NCBI GenBank assembly: GCA_030407315.1
Contig: JALQPE010001162.1
Coordinates: 1-15,951, forward strand
DNA length: 15,951 nucleotides
Source of the DNA: Asparagopsis taxiformis
Lineage: Eukaryota > Rhodophyta > Florideophyceae > Bonnemaisoniales > Bonnemaisoniaceae
Direction: 5' to 3'
Shown here: in pieces, positions 1 to 6,848 of the stretch
Layout of the letters: the number at the start of each line of letters is the position of its first letter
How positions within the stretch are numbered: position 1 is the first letter of the stretch
Position numbers and translations under genes: made by a program
Notes under the pieces: model-generated
The model's database searches: none
What the model was told of the DNA's origin: nothing
What the model saw: only the letters and a program-made list of their open reading frames with translations

Positions 1-304
1 AAGATTGAAGATGTGGAAAGTGAAGTTGTAAAAACATCATTTTTTAAATGTGGACCAAATAAAATAGAACTACTTCAGGCAACAAATAAAGATAGTCCTA
101 TAGCAAAATTCATAGAAAAGAAAGGAGAGGGTATTCATCATATCGCTTTTGCGGTTGATGATATTGAAAAGGAATTAAGAGATTAACAAAAGAAGGTTTT
201 CAAATGATTCATAAAGTTCCAAAGAAAGGAGCTGATAATAAGTTAATCGCTTTTCTGCATCCAAATCTACAAATGGGGTTTTAGTAGAGTTATGCCAGAG
301 ATAA
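1..304 (+). CDS. mce: methylmalonyl-CoA epimerase, 3' part, frameshifted
   Basis: Interconverts the (R) and (S) forms of methylmalonyl-CoA in the propionate/succinate route; a soluble metal enzyme of the glyoxalase (VOC) fold. The visible part is roughly the C-terminal 100 residues; the start lies left of the window. Seen directly: a stretch ending in KIELLQA, then GEGIHHIAFAVDDIEKEL (about 127-180), which carries the family's metal-binding His, then HPKSTNGVLVELCQ at the end. Two breaks interrupt it: frame 1 hits TAA at 184-186, and a second shift lies near 262. Each is cured by one extra base. The stop used is TAA at 302-304. Other VOC proteins look similar, but the GEGIHHIAF motif and the C-terminal HP..TNGVLVEL fit the epimerase well. 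Confidence 0.85.
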
Positions 305-327
305 AGGATTAAAACGATTTGTTTTTC

Positions 328-358
328 TTGTAGAGTTTTAAAATATGTAGTAATATTG
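328..358 (+). promoter_or_regulatory. probable promoter for the tRNA
   Basis: TTG at 328-330, 20 bases, then TAATATTG at 351-358. This is one mismatch from the Bacteroidota -7 element TAnnTTTG, with a normal -33 spacing. Transcription would begin about 30 bases before the tRNA. Inferred from pattern only. Confidence 0.45.
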
Positions 359-397
359 CACTCGCTTTAGAAATAAAGTGATTGGTATTAACCAATA

Positions 398-470
398 GGT
401 CCTATAGCTCAGTTGGTTAGAGCACCTGACTCATATCAGGTGGTCCATGGTTCGAGTCCATGTGGGACCA
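398..470 (+). tRNA. tRNA with CAT anticodon (elongator Met or Ile2), one base short in the anticodon loop
   Basis: A full cloverleaf can be folded: acceptor 398-404 with 463-469 (GGTCCTA/TGGGACC), D stem 407-410 with 420-423, anticodon stem 425-429 with 436-440 (CCTGA/TCAGG), variable loop 441-445, T arm 446-462 with loop TTCGAGT, discriminator A470. CCA is not encoded. The anticodon is CAT at 432-434. The anticodon loop (430-435, CTCATA) has six bases instead of seven; the expected CTCATAA lacks one A. The first acceptor pair is G-C, which argues against an initiator tRNA. Sequence alone does not let me separate elongator Met from the lysidine-modified Ile2 species. Confidence 0.92.
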
Positions 471-478
471 CTTTAAAA

Positions 479-511
479 ATCTATCTTGTTTATACAAGGT
501 AGATTTTTTTG
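479..511 (+). terminator. Rho-independent terminator after the tRNA
   Basis: An 11-bp stem, ATCTATCTTGT (479-489) with ACAAGGTAGAT (494-504), holding one T-G pair and a 4-base loop, is followed by a run of T to 510. It lies nine bases past the tRNA end. Confidence 0.88.
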
Positions 512-828
512 TTTTATCTCTATGTGTTAGGATTCACTAAGAGTTTATCACTTCTTTTTTTAGTTTCAATTTTTTTTGAGCAGATATTGTTTTAATTTAA
601 TATAAGGTGATGGCTAATACACACATTTTTTGTCTTTTAGCGTTAATTGTAATCGGAATTAATATTATATTTGTGCGAAATGTTATAAATAAATGCGTGT
701 TTCTTCCCTAATTTTACCGCATTTTATGCATTTCGTCGATAATATTTGCTGTTAAAAGACGTTTTTTGATTAAATTTATTTTGTTAGCTCAGTTTTTTTT
801 TTACTTTTACACACCCTTAATTGATAAT
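512..828. other. non-coding region between the tRNA and the PID-CTERM gene
   Basis: A 317-base AT-rich stretch without a recognisable gene. It holds a candidate promoter (647-673) and a 20-codon open frame from ATG 693 to TAA 753-755 ending in Cys-Cys, whose coding status I cannot judge. An open frame also begins at a TTG at 766, in frame with the next gene, but its first 21 residues look unlike a signal peptide and are probably leader. No terminator, repeat array or structured RNA that I recognise. Confidence 0.5.
647..673 (+). promoter_or_regulatory. candidate promoter for the PID-CTERM gene
   Basis: TATATTTG at 666-673 matches the Bacteroidota -7 element TAnnTTTG exactly. A TTG lies at 647-649, 16 bases upstream, one or two bases short of the usual spacing. 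The implied leader before ATG 829 is about 150 bases, which is long, so another start site nearer the gene is possible. Confidence 0.4.
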
Positions 829-1025
829 ATGAAGGATAAACAAGTGTTAGCCTCAGTCTTATTTTCTTGTAGGTTTGTGTCTATGGCTCAAGGTGATGCA
901 CCACCTCCACCAATGCCACCTCCACCTCCAGGTCTTCCTATTGATGGTGGAATATTAGTGCTTTTTACTATTGCGCTAGGCTTTGGAATATATAAAGCAT
1001 ACAAAATATCTAGAAAAACGCTTAG
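829..1025 (+). CDS. PID-CTERM domain mini-protein, putative sorted envelope protein
   Basis: A small exported protein of about 65 residues; function unknown. Order of parts: start MKDKQ, hydrophobic signal segment VLASVLFSCRFVSMA followed by QGDA, a proline run (PPPPMPPPPP), then GLPIDGG, a membrane-spanning stretch ILVLFTIALGFGIYKAY, and a basic tail KISRK. The PID-GG motif, hydrophobic helix and basic end form the PID-CTERM sorting signal known from Bacteroidota, thought by analogy to be processed by an exosortase-like system. As printed, the frame runs on to a stop at 1108-1110, but residues after SRKTL are the antisense of ribE. One missing base in the A run near 1016-1019 would give a stop TAG at 1023-1025, which I take as the real end. 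The ATG at 829 is preferred over the upstream in-frame TTG at 766 because it opens directly onto the signal peptide. Confidence 0.75.
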
Positions 1026-1611
1026 TATCTCAAGTCATTTAGACGCTTTACGTATTTTCCAATTACATCAAACTCAAGATTTACTTTATCACCAACTTTT
1101 AGATTTTTAAAAGTAGTATGGTTGTAAGTATATGGTATTATAGCTACAGAAAACGTATTTGATTTTGAGTTTACAACCGTTAAGCTCACGCCATTTACAG
1201 TTATAGAACCTTTTTCGATAGTTATATTACTTAAACTAGGGTCATAATTAATGTAAAGGACCAACTTCCGTTCTCTTCGGTAATATTTATACACTCCGCT
1301 GTTTGGTCTACGTGACCCTGAACAATATGACCATCTAAACGATCACCTAGTTTCATTGCGCGTTCAATATTTACAGTATCTCCTGTAGAGAGCTGATCTA
1401 AGTTAGTTTTGTCTAACGTTTCTTGTATGGCTGTAACAGTATATGTCGCTCCATCGATTTCAACAACAGTTAAGCAAACACCATTATGCGCTACGCTTTG
1501 ATCAATTTTTAGCTCATTCGTTAAAGTACAATTAACCGTTATATGGAGATTACCATTAGCTTTTTCTAATTTTTCGACTGTACCTAAATCCTCAATAATA
1601 CCTGTAAACAT
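1022..1611 (-). CDS. ribE: riboflavin synthase (alpha subunit), frameshifted
   Basis: Last step of riboflavin synthesis: two molecules of 6,7-dimethyl-8-ribityllumazine dismutate to riboflavin and the pyrimidine precursor. About 196 residues, the usual size. It shows the internal duplication of the family: MFTGIIEDLGTV at the N-terminus, SVAHNGVCLTVVEIDG in the first barrel, GHIVQGHVD at the junction, and SITVNGVSLTVVNSKSNTF in the second barrel, ending LEFDVIGKYVKRL. The start is the ATG complement at 1609-1611, fixed by the conserved MFTGII; upstream in-frame codons are not part of the family. One shift lies near 1250-1262, within the GSWSF region. The 3' end overlaps the inferred stop of the convergent PID-CTERM gene, and the gene diverges from pdxA. 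Older naming calls this gene ribC in some species. Confidence 0.93.
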
Positions 1612-1629
1612 AGATTGTACTTTATTGGT

Positions 1630-1637
1630 TAAATTTG
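1630..1637 (+). promoter_or_regulatory. -7 promoter element for pdxA
   Basis: TAAATTTG matches TAnnTTTG. No well-spaced -33 TTG is visible (the nearest is 12 bases upstream, at 1615-1617). It would give a leader of about 60 bases before ATG 1706. Confidence 0.4.
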
Positions 1638-1643
1638 TAGTTG

Positions 1644-1651
1644 CAAAGTTA
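1644..1651 (-). promoter_or_regulatory. -7 promoter element for ribE
   Basis: Read on the minus strand this is TAACTTTG, an exact TAnnTTTG match. A minus-strand TTG lies at 1667-1669, 15 bases away, slightly short. The ribE start codon would follow about 30 bases downstream. Confidence 0.45.
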
Positions 1652-1705
1652 AATACAAATGCTGCGCAATTGGCATTTTTAATAAAAAATAGGAGTAGTC
1701 TATAC

Positions 1706-2743
1706 ATGAAAAAGGAAGAGAAAATTATAGTTGGTATATCAGTTGGTGACCTCAATGGTATAGGACCAGAAATTATAATTAAAACATATGAAGATCCAAG
1801 GTCGCTTGAGTTAAATACGCCTGTAATTTTGCTTCGGGAAAAACCATGCAGTTTTCAAAAATCATTTTAAGAGTAAAATTAATTTTTTTAATAGCGATTC
1901 AATAGAAAAAATAGTTCATGGTAAAGTCAACGTTATTAATGTATGGAAAGAACCTGTTAAGATTGAATTCGGTAAAGAAAACCTTAAAATAGGAGAGTAC
2001 GCTATTAAATCACTTGAAGCAGCAACAAATGCACTTAAGAACAATAAAATAGATGTTTTAGTTACAGCACCGATTAATAAGCACAATATTCAATCCGACA
2101 CGTTTAATTTTCCTGGGCATACGGATTATCTAGCCAAAGCCCTTAACGGAAAAAGCTTAATGTTTATGGTAAGTCAAAATCTACGAGTAGGTTTATTAAC
2201 GGATCATGTGCCATTAAAAGATGCAGCCAATCATATTACGGAAGGATTAATTAAAGGTAAAATAGCAACGGTAATTACATCATTAAAACAAGATTTTGGT
2301 ATAAACAAACCAAAATTGCTGTTCTTGCTATAAACCCTCATGCTGGTGATAATGGTGTTATTGGTAATGAGGATGATAAAATCCTAAGACCTACGTTAGA
2401 ACAAATAAATCAGAAGGCCATTTAATTTATGGCCCATATTCTGCAGATAGTTTTTTTGGTTCAAACACTTATACAAAATTTGATGCCATAATAGCTTCTT
2501 ACCACGACCAAGGGTTAATCCCTTTTAAAACCATTGCTTTTGGACAAGGGGTAAACTATACAGCTGGCTTAACCAAAGTAAGGACTTTCGCCAGACCATG
2601 GTACGGCGTATGAAATTGCGGGTAAAGGCGAGGCAGACGAAAGCTCTTTTAAGCAAGCAATTTACACTGCAATTAATATTTTTAGAAATAGACAAGACTA
2701 TAATATTTACAACAAAAACCCCTTAAAGAAAGCTTCAAAATAG
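1706..2743 (+). CDS. pdxA: 4-hydroxythreonine-4-phosphate dehydrogenase, frameshifted
   Basis: NAD-dependent oxidation of 4-phosphohydroxy-threonine in the deoxyxylulose-dependent pyridoxal phosphate pathway. About 347 residues when the pieces are read through, normal for the family. Motifs in order: GISVGDLNGIGPEI near the start, VTAPINKHNI, FPGHTDYLAKAL, LLTDHVPL, INPHAGDNGVIGNEDD, ASYHDQGLIPFK and DHGTAYEIAGKGEAD. The histidines in the PGHTDY, DHVPL and YHDQG motifs correspond to the three metal ligands known in E. coli PdxA. Breaks are inferred near 1828, 1858, 2314, 2410 and 2586; the first four need one added base, the last looks like one extra T. The ATG at 1706 leads straight into the conserved GISVGD region. 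Divergent from ribE; the stop lies 79 bases before the DUF177 start. Confidence 0.95.
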
Positions 2744-2792
2744 ATATGAACAAAAATTGTTGATATCTAAACCTTTAATAAGGAAAATTTTA

Positions 2793-2800
2793 TATATTTG
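2793..2800 (+). promoter_or_regulatory. -7 promoter element ahead of DUF177-rpmF
   Basis: TATATTTG matches TAnnTTTG and is followed by C. No clear -33 TTG at the expected distance. Expected transcription start is about 2807, which favours ATG 2823 over ATG 2811 as the translation start of the next gene. Confidence 0.5.
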
Positions 2801-2822
2801 CAGGCTCAAAATGAGAGTGGTA

Positions 2823-3358
2823 ATGAAGGCATTTAAAGATTATACGATCCCATTTGTTGGTCTAAAAGAAGGAGAACACCATTTTGATTTTGAAATAGAT
2901 AACACGTTCTTTCATATTTTGAATACCAAGAGTTTAACGCAGTAAACGTTAAAATTGACCTTAAGCTTATAAAAAAAACTACTTTATTAGAGTTTTATTT
3001 TGATGCATCTGGGTCAGTTAATGTAAATTGTGATATTACAAATGAACCATATGACCAAGCTATTAATGCGAGTTTAAATTAGTAGTAAAGTTTGGGAATG
3101 AGTACAATGACGATAATGAAGATATATAATTGTACCACATGGCGAATACGAAATTAATGTAGCACAGTATATATATGAATTAATTGTATTAGCTGTTCCT
3201 GTTAAAAGAATTCATCCTGGTATTGAAGATGGTACATTGCAATCAGATATACTTTCAAAATTAGAAGAATTAAGTCCTAATGAGGACACAAAACAAAATC
3301 ATCAGAGGATATTGATCCTCGTTGGAATAATTTAAAAAAACTATTAACGGATAAATAA
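2823..3358 (+). CDS. DUF177 / YceD family protein, frameshifted
   Basis: A member of the DUF177 (YceD) family, found next to rpmF in most bacteria and linked to large ribosomal subunit or rRNA biogenesis; the molecular role is not settled. About 179 residues. Visible: [26 protein letters not shown], the typical flavobacterial opening, then [26 protein letters not shown], the conserved beta-rich core with CDIT..PYDQ, then [11 protein letters not shown] and a C-terminal [11 protein letters not shown] just before the stop. Four shifts are inferred near 2917, 3077, 3124 and 3298, each a missing base. In-frame starts also exist at 2757 (TTG) and 2811 (ATG); I prefer 2823 because the family opens with MKxxKxxTIPF and the promoter sits just upstream. 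Only eight bases separate its stop from rpmF, so the two are almost surely co-transcribed. Confidence 0.88.
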
Positions 3359-3366
3359 CATTTAAA

Positions 3367-3564
3367 ATGGCACATCCAAAACGTAAAATATCAAAAACAA
3401 GAAGAGATAAAAGAAGAACACATTACAAAGCTTCTGTACCTCAAATAGCAACTTGCCCAACAACTGGTGAGCCACACTTATACCATAGAGCACATTGGCA
3501 CGAAGGTAAATTATACTATAGAGGCCAAGTCTTAATAGATAACTCTACTGAAGAAGAAATTTAG
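3367..3564 (+). CDS. rpmF: 50S ribosomal protein L32
   Basis: Small basic component of the large ribosomal subunit. 65 residues, full length and free of breaks, one of the few intact genes here. Starts [21 protein letters not shown], the canonical basic N-terminus, followed by [17 protein letters not shown] and a C-terminal [10 protein letters not shown]. Only one cysteine (ATC) is seen where zinc-binding L32 paralogues carry a four-Cys knot, so this is the zinc-free form. It follows the DUF177 gene by eight bases and is itself followed 27 bases later by a strong terminator, which separates it from fabH. This is the classic yceD-rpmF pairing. Confidence 0.98.
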   Translation: MAHPKRKISKTRRDKRRTHYKASVPQIATCPTTGEPHLYHRAHWHEGKLYYRGQVLIDNSTEEEI

Positions 3565-3590
3565 CATAGATATTATGCAAGCATATAAGA

Positions 3591-3618
3591 AAACGCTCAC
3601 TTGTGAGCGTTTTTTTTT
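3591..3618 (+). terminator. Rho-independent terminator after rpmF
   Basis: ACGCTCA pairs with TGAGCGT around a CTTG loop, extended outwards by A-T pairs, and is followed by a run of T (3610-3618). It closes the DUF177-rpmF unit, implying that fabH has its own promoter. Confidence 0.9.
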
Positions 3619-3650
3619 ATGATAATTTTCAGAATAAGGCAAAAACTACT

Positions 3651-3658
3651 TAGTTTTG
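3651..3658 (+). promoter_or_regulatory. -7 promoter element for the fabH-accBC unit
   Basis: TAGTTTTG matches TAnnTTTG and is followed by C. It lies between the rpmF terminator and fabH, as expected for a separate transcription unit. No convincing -33 TTG. The leader would be about 80 bases and contains the repeats at 3667-3719. Confidence 0.5.
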
Positions 3659-3666
3659 CATATTTA

Positions 3667-3719
3667 TTTGCCAAAAAACACGAAAATTGAATAAAAACCA
3701 GTCTTTTTTGCCAATTTTC
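3667..3719. repeat. direct and inverted short repeats in the fabH leader
   Basis: TTTGCCAA occurs at 3667-3674 and again at 3707-3714, exactly 40 bases apart. Overlapping the same stretch, GAAAATTG (3682-3689) is the reverse complement of CAATTTTC (3712-3719). They lie just downstream of the proposed promoter, where an operator or leader structure could act. Chance cannot be excluded in such AT-rich DNA. Confidence 0.35.
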
Positions 3720-3747
3720 TATACTTTTAAGTAACTAAACCCAAATA

Positions 3748-4738
3748 ATGAGTAAAATCACAGCGGCGATTACAGGTGTTGGAGGTTATGTTCCAGACTT
3801 TGTTTTATCAAATAAAGTTTTAGAGACCATGGTTGACACTAATGACGAGTGGATTACAACACGTACTGGTATTAAAGAACGTAGAATTCTAAAAGAAGAA
3901 GGTAAAGGCACATCGTTTTTAGCCATTAAAGCAGCAGAAGATTTAATCCAAAAACAGGATTAGATCCAAAAGAGATAGACCTAGTTATTGTTTCTACTGC
4001 CACACCAGATATGAAAGCAGCTTCTACTGCTGCTTATACAGCTACACAAATAGGAGCAACAAATGCATTTCATATGATTTAGAAGCGGCATGCTCAAGTT
4101 TCTTGTTTGGGATGTCAACAGCAGCAGCCTACATAGAATCTGGTAGATATAAAAAAATCCTTTTAATCGGAGCAGACAAAACTCTTCATTTATTAATTAT
4201 AAAGATAGAGCAACTTGTATCATTTTGGTGATGGTGCAGGTGCTGTTTATTTGAGCCAAATGAAGAAGGTTTAGGTTTGCAAGACGAATTACTAAGAAGT
4301 AATGGTAAAGGAAGAGAGTTTTACAAGCACCTTATGGTGGTTCTTCTTATCCGATAAATGAGAATACATATAAAGAAGGCAAGCACTACGTTTTTCAAGA
4401 TGGAAAAACAGTATTTAAAAATGCTGTTTTTAATATGGCAGATGTAGCTGAGAAAATTTTAAAAGAAACATCTTACCAACGATGATGTATCATGGTTAGC
4501 GGCACACCAGGCCAATAAACGTATTATTGATGCAACTGCAAATAGAATTAATTTAGAAGAAGATAAAGTAATGATGAACATACAAAAGTATGGCAATACA
4601 ACATCAGCAACTTTACCATTATTATTACACGATTACGAATCGCAACTTAAAAAAGGCGATAACATAATATTCGCTGCCTTTGGTGGCGGATTTACTTGGG
4701 GCTCAATTTATTTTAAATGGGCTTATAATCCTAATTAA
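3748..4738 (+). CDS. fabH: beta-ketoacyl-ACP synthase III, frameshifted
   Basis: Starts fatty acid chains by condensing acetyl-CoA (or a branched acyl-CoA) with malonyl-ACP. About 331 residues, the normal length. Opening [19 protein letters not shown] and [16 protein letters not shown] are diagnostic. The catalytic triad is visible: Cys in [10 protein letters not shown] (codon 4091-4093), His in AAHQANKRI (4505-4507) and Asn in YGNTTSAT (4595-4597). The C-terminus [17 protein letters not shown] is typical. Breaks are inferred near 3954, 4070, 4181, 4222, 4247, 4319 and 4470, each solved by one added base. The shifts fall between motifs and all active-site residues are kept, which fits error rather than decay. 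accB begins 28 bases after the stop, so initiation and malonyl-CoA supply are likely co-transcribed. Confidence 0.96.
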
Positions 4739-4766
4739 AAACTAACTAACAAAATATCTAAATACT

Positions 4767-5244
4767 ATGGATTAAAAGAAATTCAGAACTTAATAAGATT
4801 TGTAGCTAAGTCTGGCGCAAGTGAAGTTAAGTTAGAAATGGATGATGTTAAAATTACTATTAGAACAGGTTCTGAAAGTGAAACAACTATTGTACAGCAA
4901 GTACCAATGCAAGCGGCTCCTGTTATTCAACAACAAGCAGCTCCTGCTCCTGTAGCGGCTCCAGAAGCACCTGCGGCTGCAGCTCCTGCTAGCGATGACT
5001 CAAAATATATTACTATAAAATCTCCAATTATCGGAACATTTTATCGTAAGCCATCTCCAGACAAACCTGTATTTGTTGAGGTAGCACAAATATTAAAGAA
5101 GGTGATGTACTTTGTGTTATTGAAGCAATGAAACTATTTAACGAAATCGAATCTGAAGTTTCAGGTAAGATTGTTAAGGTTTTAGTTGATGATTCATCTC
5201 CTGTAGAGTTTGACCAACCATTATTTTTGGTTGATCCTTCATAA
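4767..5244 (+). CDS. accB: acetyl-CoA carboxylase biotin carboxyl carrier protein, frameshifted
   Basis: Carries the carboxybiotin arm of acetyl-CoA carboxylase between the AccC site and the carboxyltransferase. About 160 residues. Order: helical N-terminus [25 protein letters not shown], beta region VKITIRTGS, an Ala/Pro-rich flexible linker (about 4900-5000), then the biotinyl domain from [20 protein letters not shown] to the end. The biotin-accepting lysine is in [10 protein letters not shown] (codon 5131-5133). The true ATG at 4767 reads M-D-stop as printed; one missing T in codon 3 (ATGGATT) explains this. A second shift lies near 5087, just before the biotinyl loop, where [18 protein letters not shown] is split. 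The reading frame is open from 4838, but that ATG is internal. Confidence 0.95.
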
Positions 5245-5249
5245 CAATT

Positions 5250-5306
5250 AAAATTCCAATCCACAAATCCCAAACCCAATTATTGGAATTTGGTGCTTGG
5301 AATTGA
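5250..5306. repeat. imperfect palindrome between accB and accC
   Basis: AAATTCCAAT (5251-5260) is the exact reverse complement of ATTGGAATTT (5282-5291), and the flanks add related copies (CCCAA, CTTGGAATTG at 5297-5306). CCAAAT/ATTTGG-rich palindromes of this kind are, to my recollection, common between flavobacterial genes. It fills most of the 79-base gap; a role as intergenic repeat or RNA processing site is only inferred. Confidence 0.6.
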
Positions 5307-5323
5307 ATTTTTAAAACAAAGTT

Positions 5324-6673
5324 ATGTTTAAAAAAATACTAATCGCCAATAGAGGGGAAATAGCACTACGTGTTATTAGAACCTGCAAAGAAATGGGCAT
5401 TAAAACCGTAGCGGTATATTCAACTGCAGATGCAGATAGTCTTCATGTTAAGTTTGCAGACGAAGCTGTATGTATTGGTCCAGCTCCAAGTAATGAATCT
5501 TATTTAAAGATTTCTAACATAATAGCAGCAGCAGAAAATTACAAATGCAGATGCTATTCATCCAGGTTATGGATTTTTATCTGAAAACGCCAAATTCTCT
5601 AAAATATGTGAAGAACATGGCATCAAATTTATTGGTGCATCAGAGGAGATGATTGATAGAATGGGAGACAAAGCTAATGCTAAAGCGACCATGAAGGCAG
5701 CCGGAGTACCATGTGTACCAGGAAGTGAAGGTGTTATAGAATCCTTTGAAGAATGTAAAAAGCTAGCCAAGTCAACAGGTTACCCAGTAATGCTAAAAGC
5801 ATCAGCTGGTGGTGGTGGAAAAGGAATGCGCGCCGTTTGGAAAGAGGAAGACCTACAAGTGCTTGGGAATCTGCACGTGCAGAATCAAAGGCAGCTTTGG
5901 TAATGACGATATGTATATGGAGAAGCTTATTGAAGAGCCGCGTCATATAGAAATACAATCGTAGGAGATTCTAGAGGGAAAGCGTGTCATTTATCTGAAA
6001 GAGATTGTTCTGTTCAAAGACGTCATCAAAAATTAACAGAAGAAGTACCATCGCCTTTCATGACTGATAAGTTAAGGAGTAAAATGGGAAAAGCAGCTGT
6101 TAAAGCAGCTGAATATATTAAGTATGAAGGAGCTGGAACAGTTGAGTTTTTAGTAGATAAACACAGAAACTTCTACTTTATGGAAATGAATACACGTATT
6201 CAAGTAGAACATCCAATTACAGAACAAGTTATTGACTTTGATTTAATACGCGAACAAATATTAGTTGCGGCTGGAGTGCCAATTTCTGGTAAAAACTATA
6301 CGCCAAATCTACACTCAATAGAATGTAGAATTAATGCAGAAGATCCGTTTAATGATTTTAGACCTTCTCCAGGTAAAATTACAACACTTCATGCACCAGG
6401 CGGTCATGGAGTACGTTTAGACACTCATGTTTATGCAGGTTATAGCATTCCTCCAAACTACGATTCTATGATTGCTAAATTGATAACAACTGCTCAAACA
6501 AGAGAAGAAGCTATCAATAAAATGAAGCGTGCTTTAGATGAGTTCGTATTGAAGGTATTAAAACTACAATTCCATTTCACAGACAACTTATGGAACATCC
6601 AGACTATTTAGCAGGTAATTACACCACTAAGTTTATGGAGGATTTTGTAATAAAAGAAGAAACCGAAGATTAA
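5324..6673 (+). CDS. accC: acetyl-CoA carboxylase biotin carboxylase subunit, frameshifted
   Basis: ATP-dependent carboxylation of biotin on AccB, the first half-reaction of malonyl-CoA synthesis. About 450 residues, the usual size. Parts in order: [34 protein letters not shown], the ATP-grasp glycine loop [12 protein letters not shown] (about 5797-5832), the [16 protein letters not shown] segment, [16 protein letters not shown] (about 6184-6231), INAEDP and RPSPGKI, and [13 protein letters not shown] at the end. ATP-binding and bicarbonate-site residues appear preserved. Breaks are inferred near 5540 (one extra A, before [11 protein letters not shown]), 5859, 5895, 5958 and 6545. The start is the ATG that opens [14 protein letters not shown], invariant in the family. 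Last gene of the fabH-accB-accC unit; a strong terminator follows immediately. Confidence 0.97.
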
Positions 6674-6674
6674 T

Positions 6675-6707
6675 AAAGAGCGACTATTTAGTCGCTCTTT
6701 TGTTTTT
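6675..6707 (+). terminator. Rho-independent terminator after accC
   Basis: AAAGAGCGAC (6675-6684) pairs with GTCGCTCTTT (6691-6700) around a short TATTTA loop, then a T-rich run. It begins two bases past the accC stop. Confidence 0.92.
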
Positions 6708-6795
6708 AAGGTATTATATGTTCTAGTATTTTGAAATTAACCGAAGATTTTTACGACAAATCAATTTATTTGCAATATTTAAGCTGTTATCATTT

Positions 6796-6825
6796 TTGTA
6801 AAGTCTTAATATAACCATACCTTTG
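6796..6825 (+). promoter_or_regulatory. Bacteroidota promoter for the metalloprotease
   Basis: TTG at 6796-6798 (within TTTTTG), exactly 19 bases, then TACCTTTG at 6818-6825. This is the best match in the window to the TTG-N19-TAnnTTTG promoter. Start of transcription is expected near 6832, leaving a leader of about 17 bases before ATG 6849. Confidence 0.8.
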
Positions 6826-6848
6826 AGAGATAATTAAAATTTATAACT

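Noticed and set aside
898..935. Proline-coding CCA/CCT run as a tandem DNA repeat or CRISPR-like element
   Set aside because: It is a short codon run inside the PID-CTERM protein, with no spacer structure.
1625..1705. Upstream extension of pdxA from an earlier ATG at 1625
   Set aside because: The extra residues are not part of the family and would run through the promoter region; ATG 1706 leads directly to the conserved start.
5028..5279. Minus-strand open frame of 83 codons across accB
   Set aside because: It is the antisense of the accB biotinyl domain, which has clear family motifs on the plus strand.
5567..5958. Minus-strand open frames opposite accC
   Set aside because: No recognisable family; the plus strand holds conserved AccC motifs throughout.
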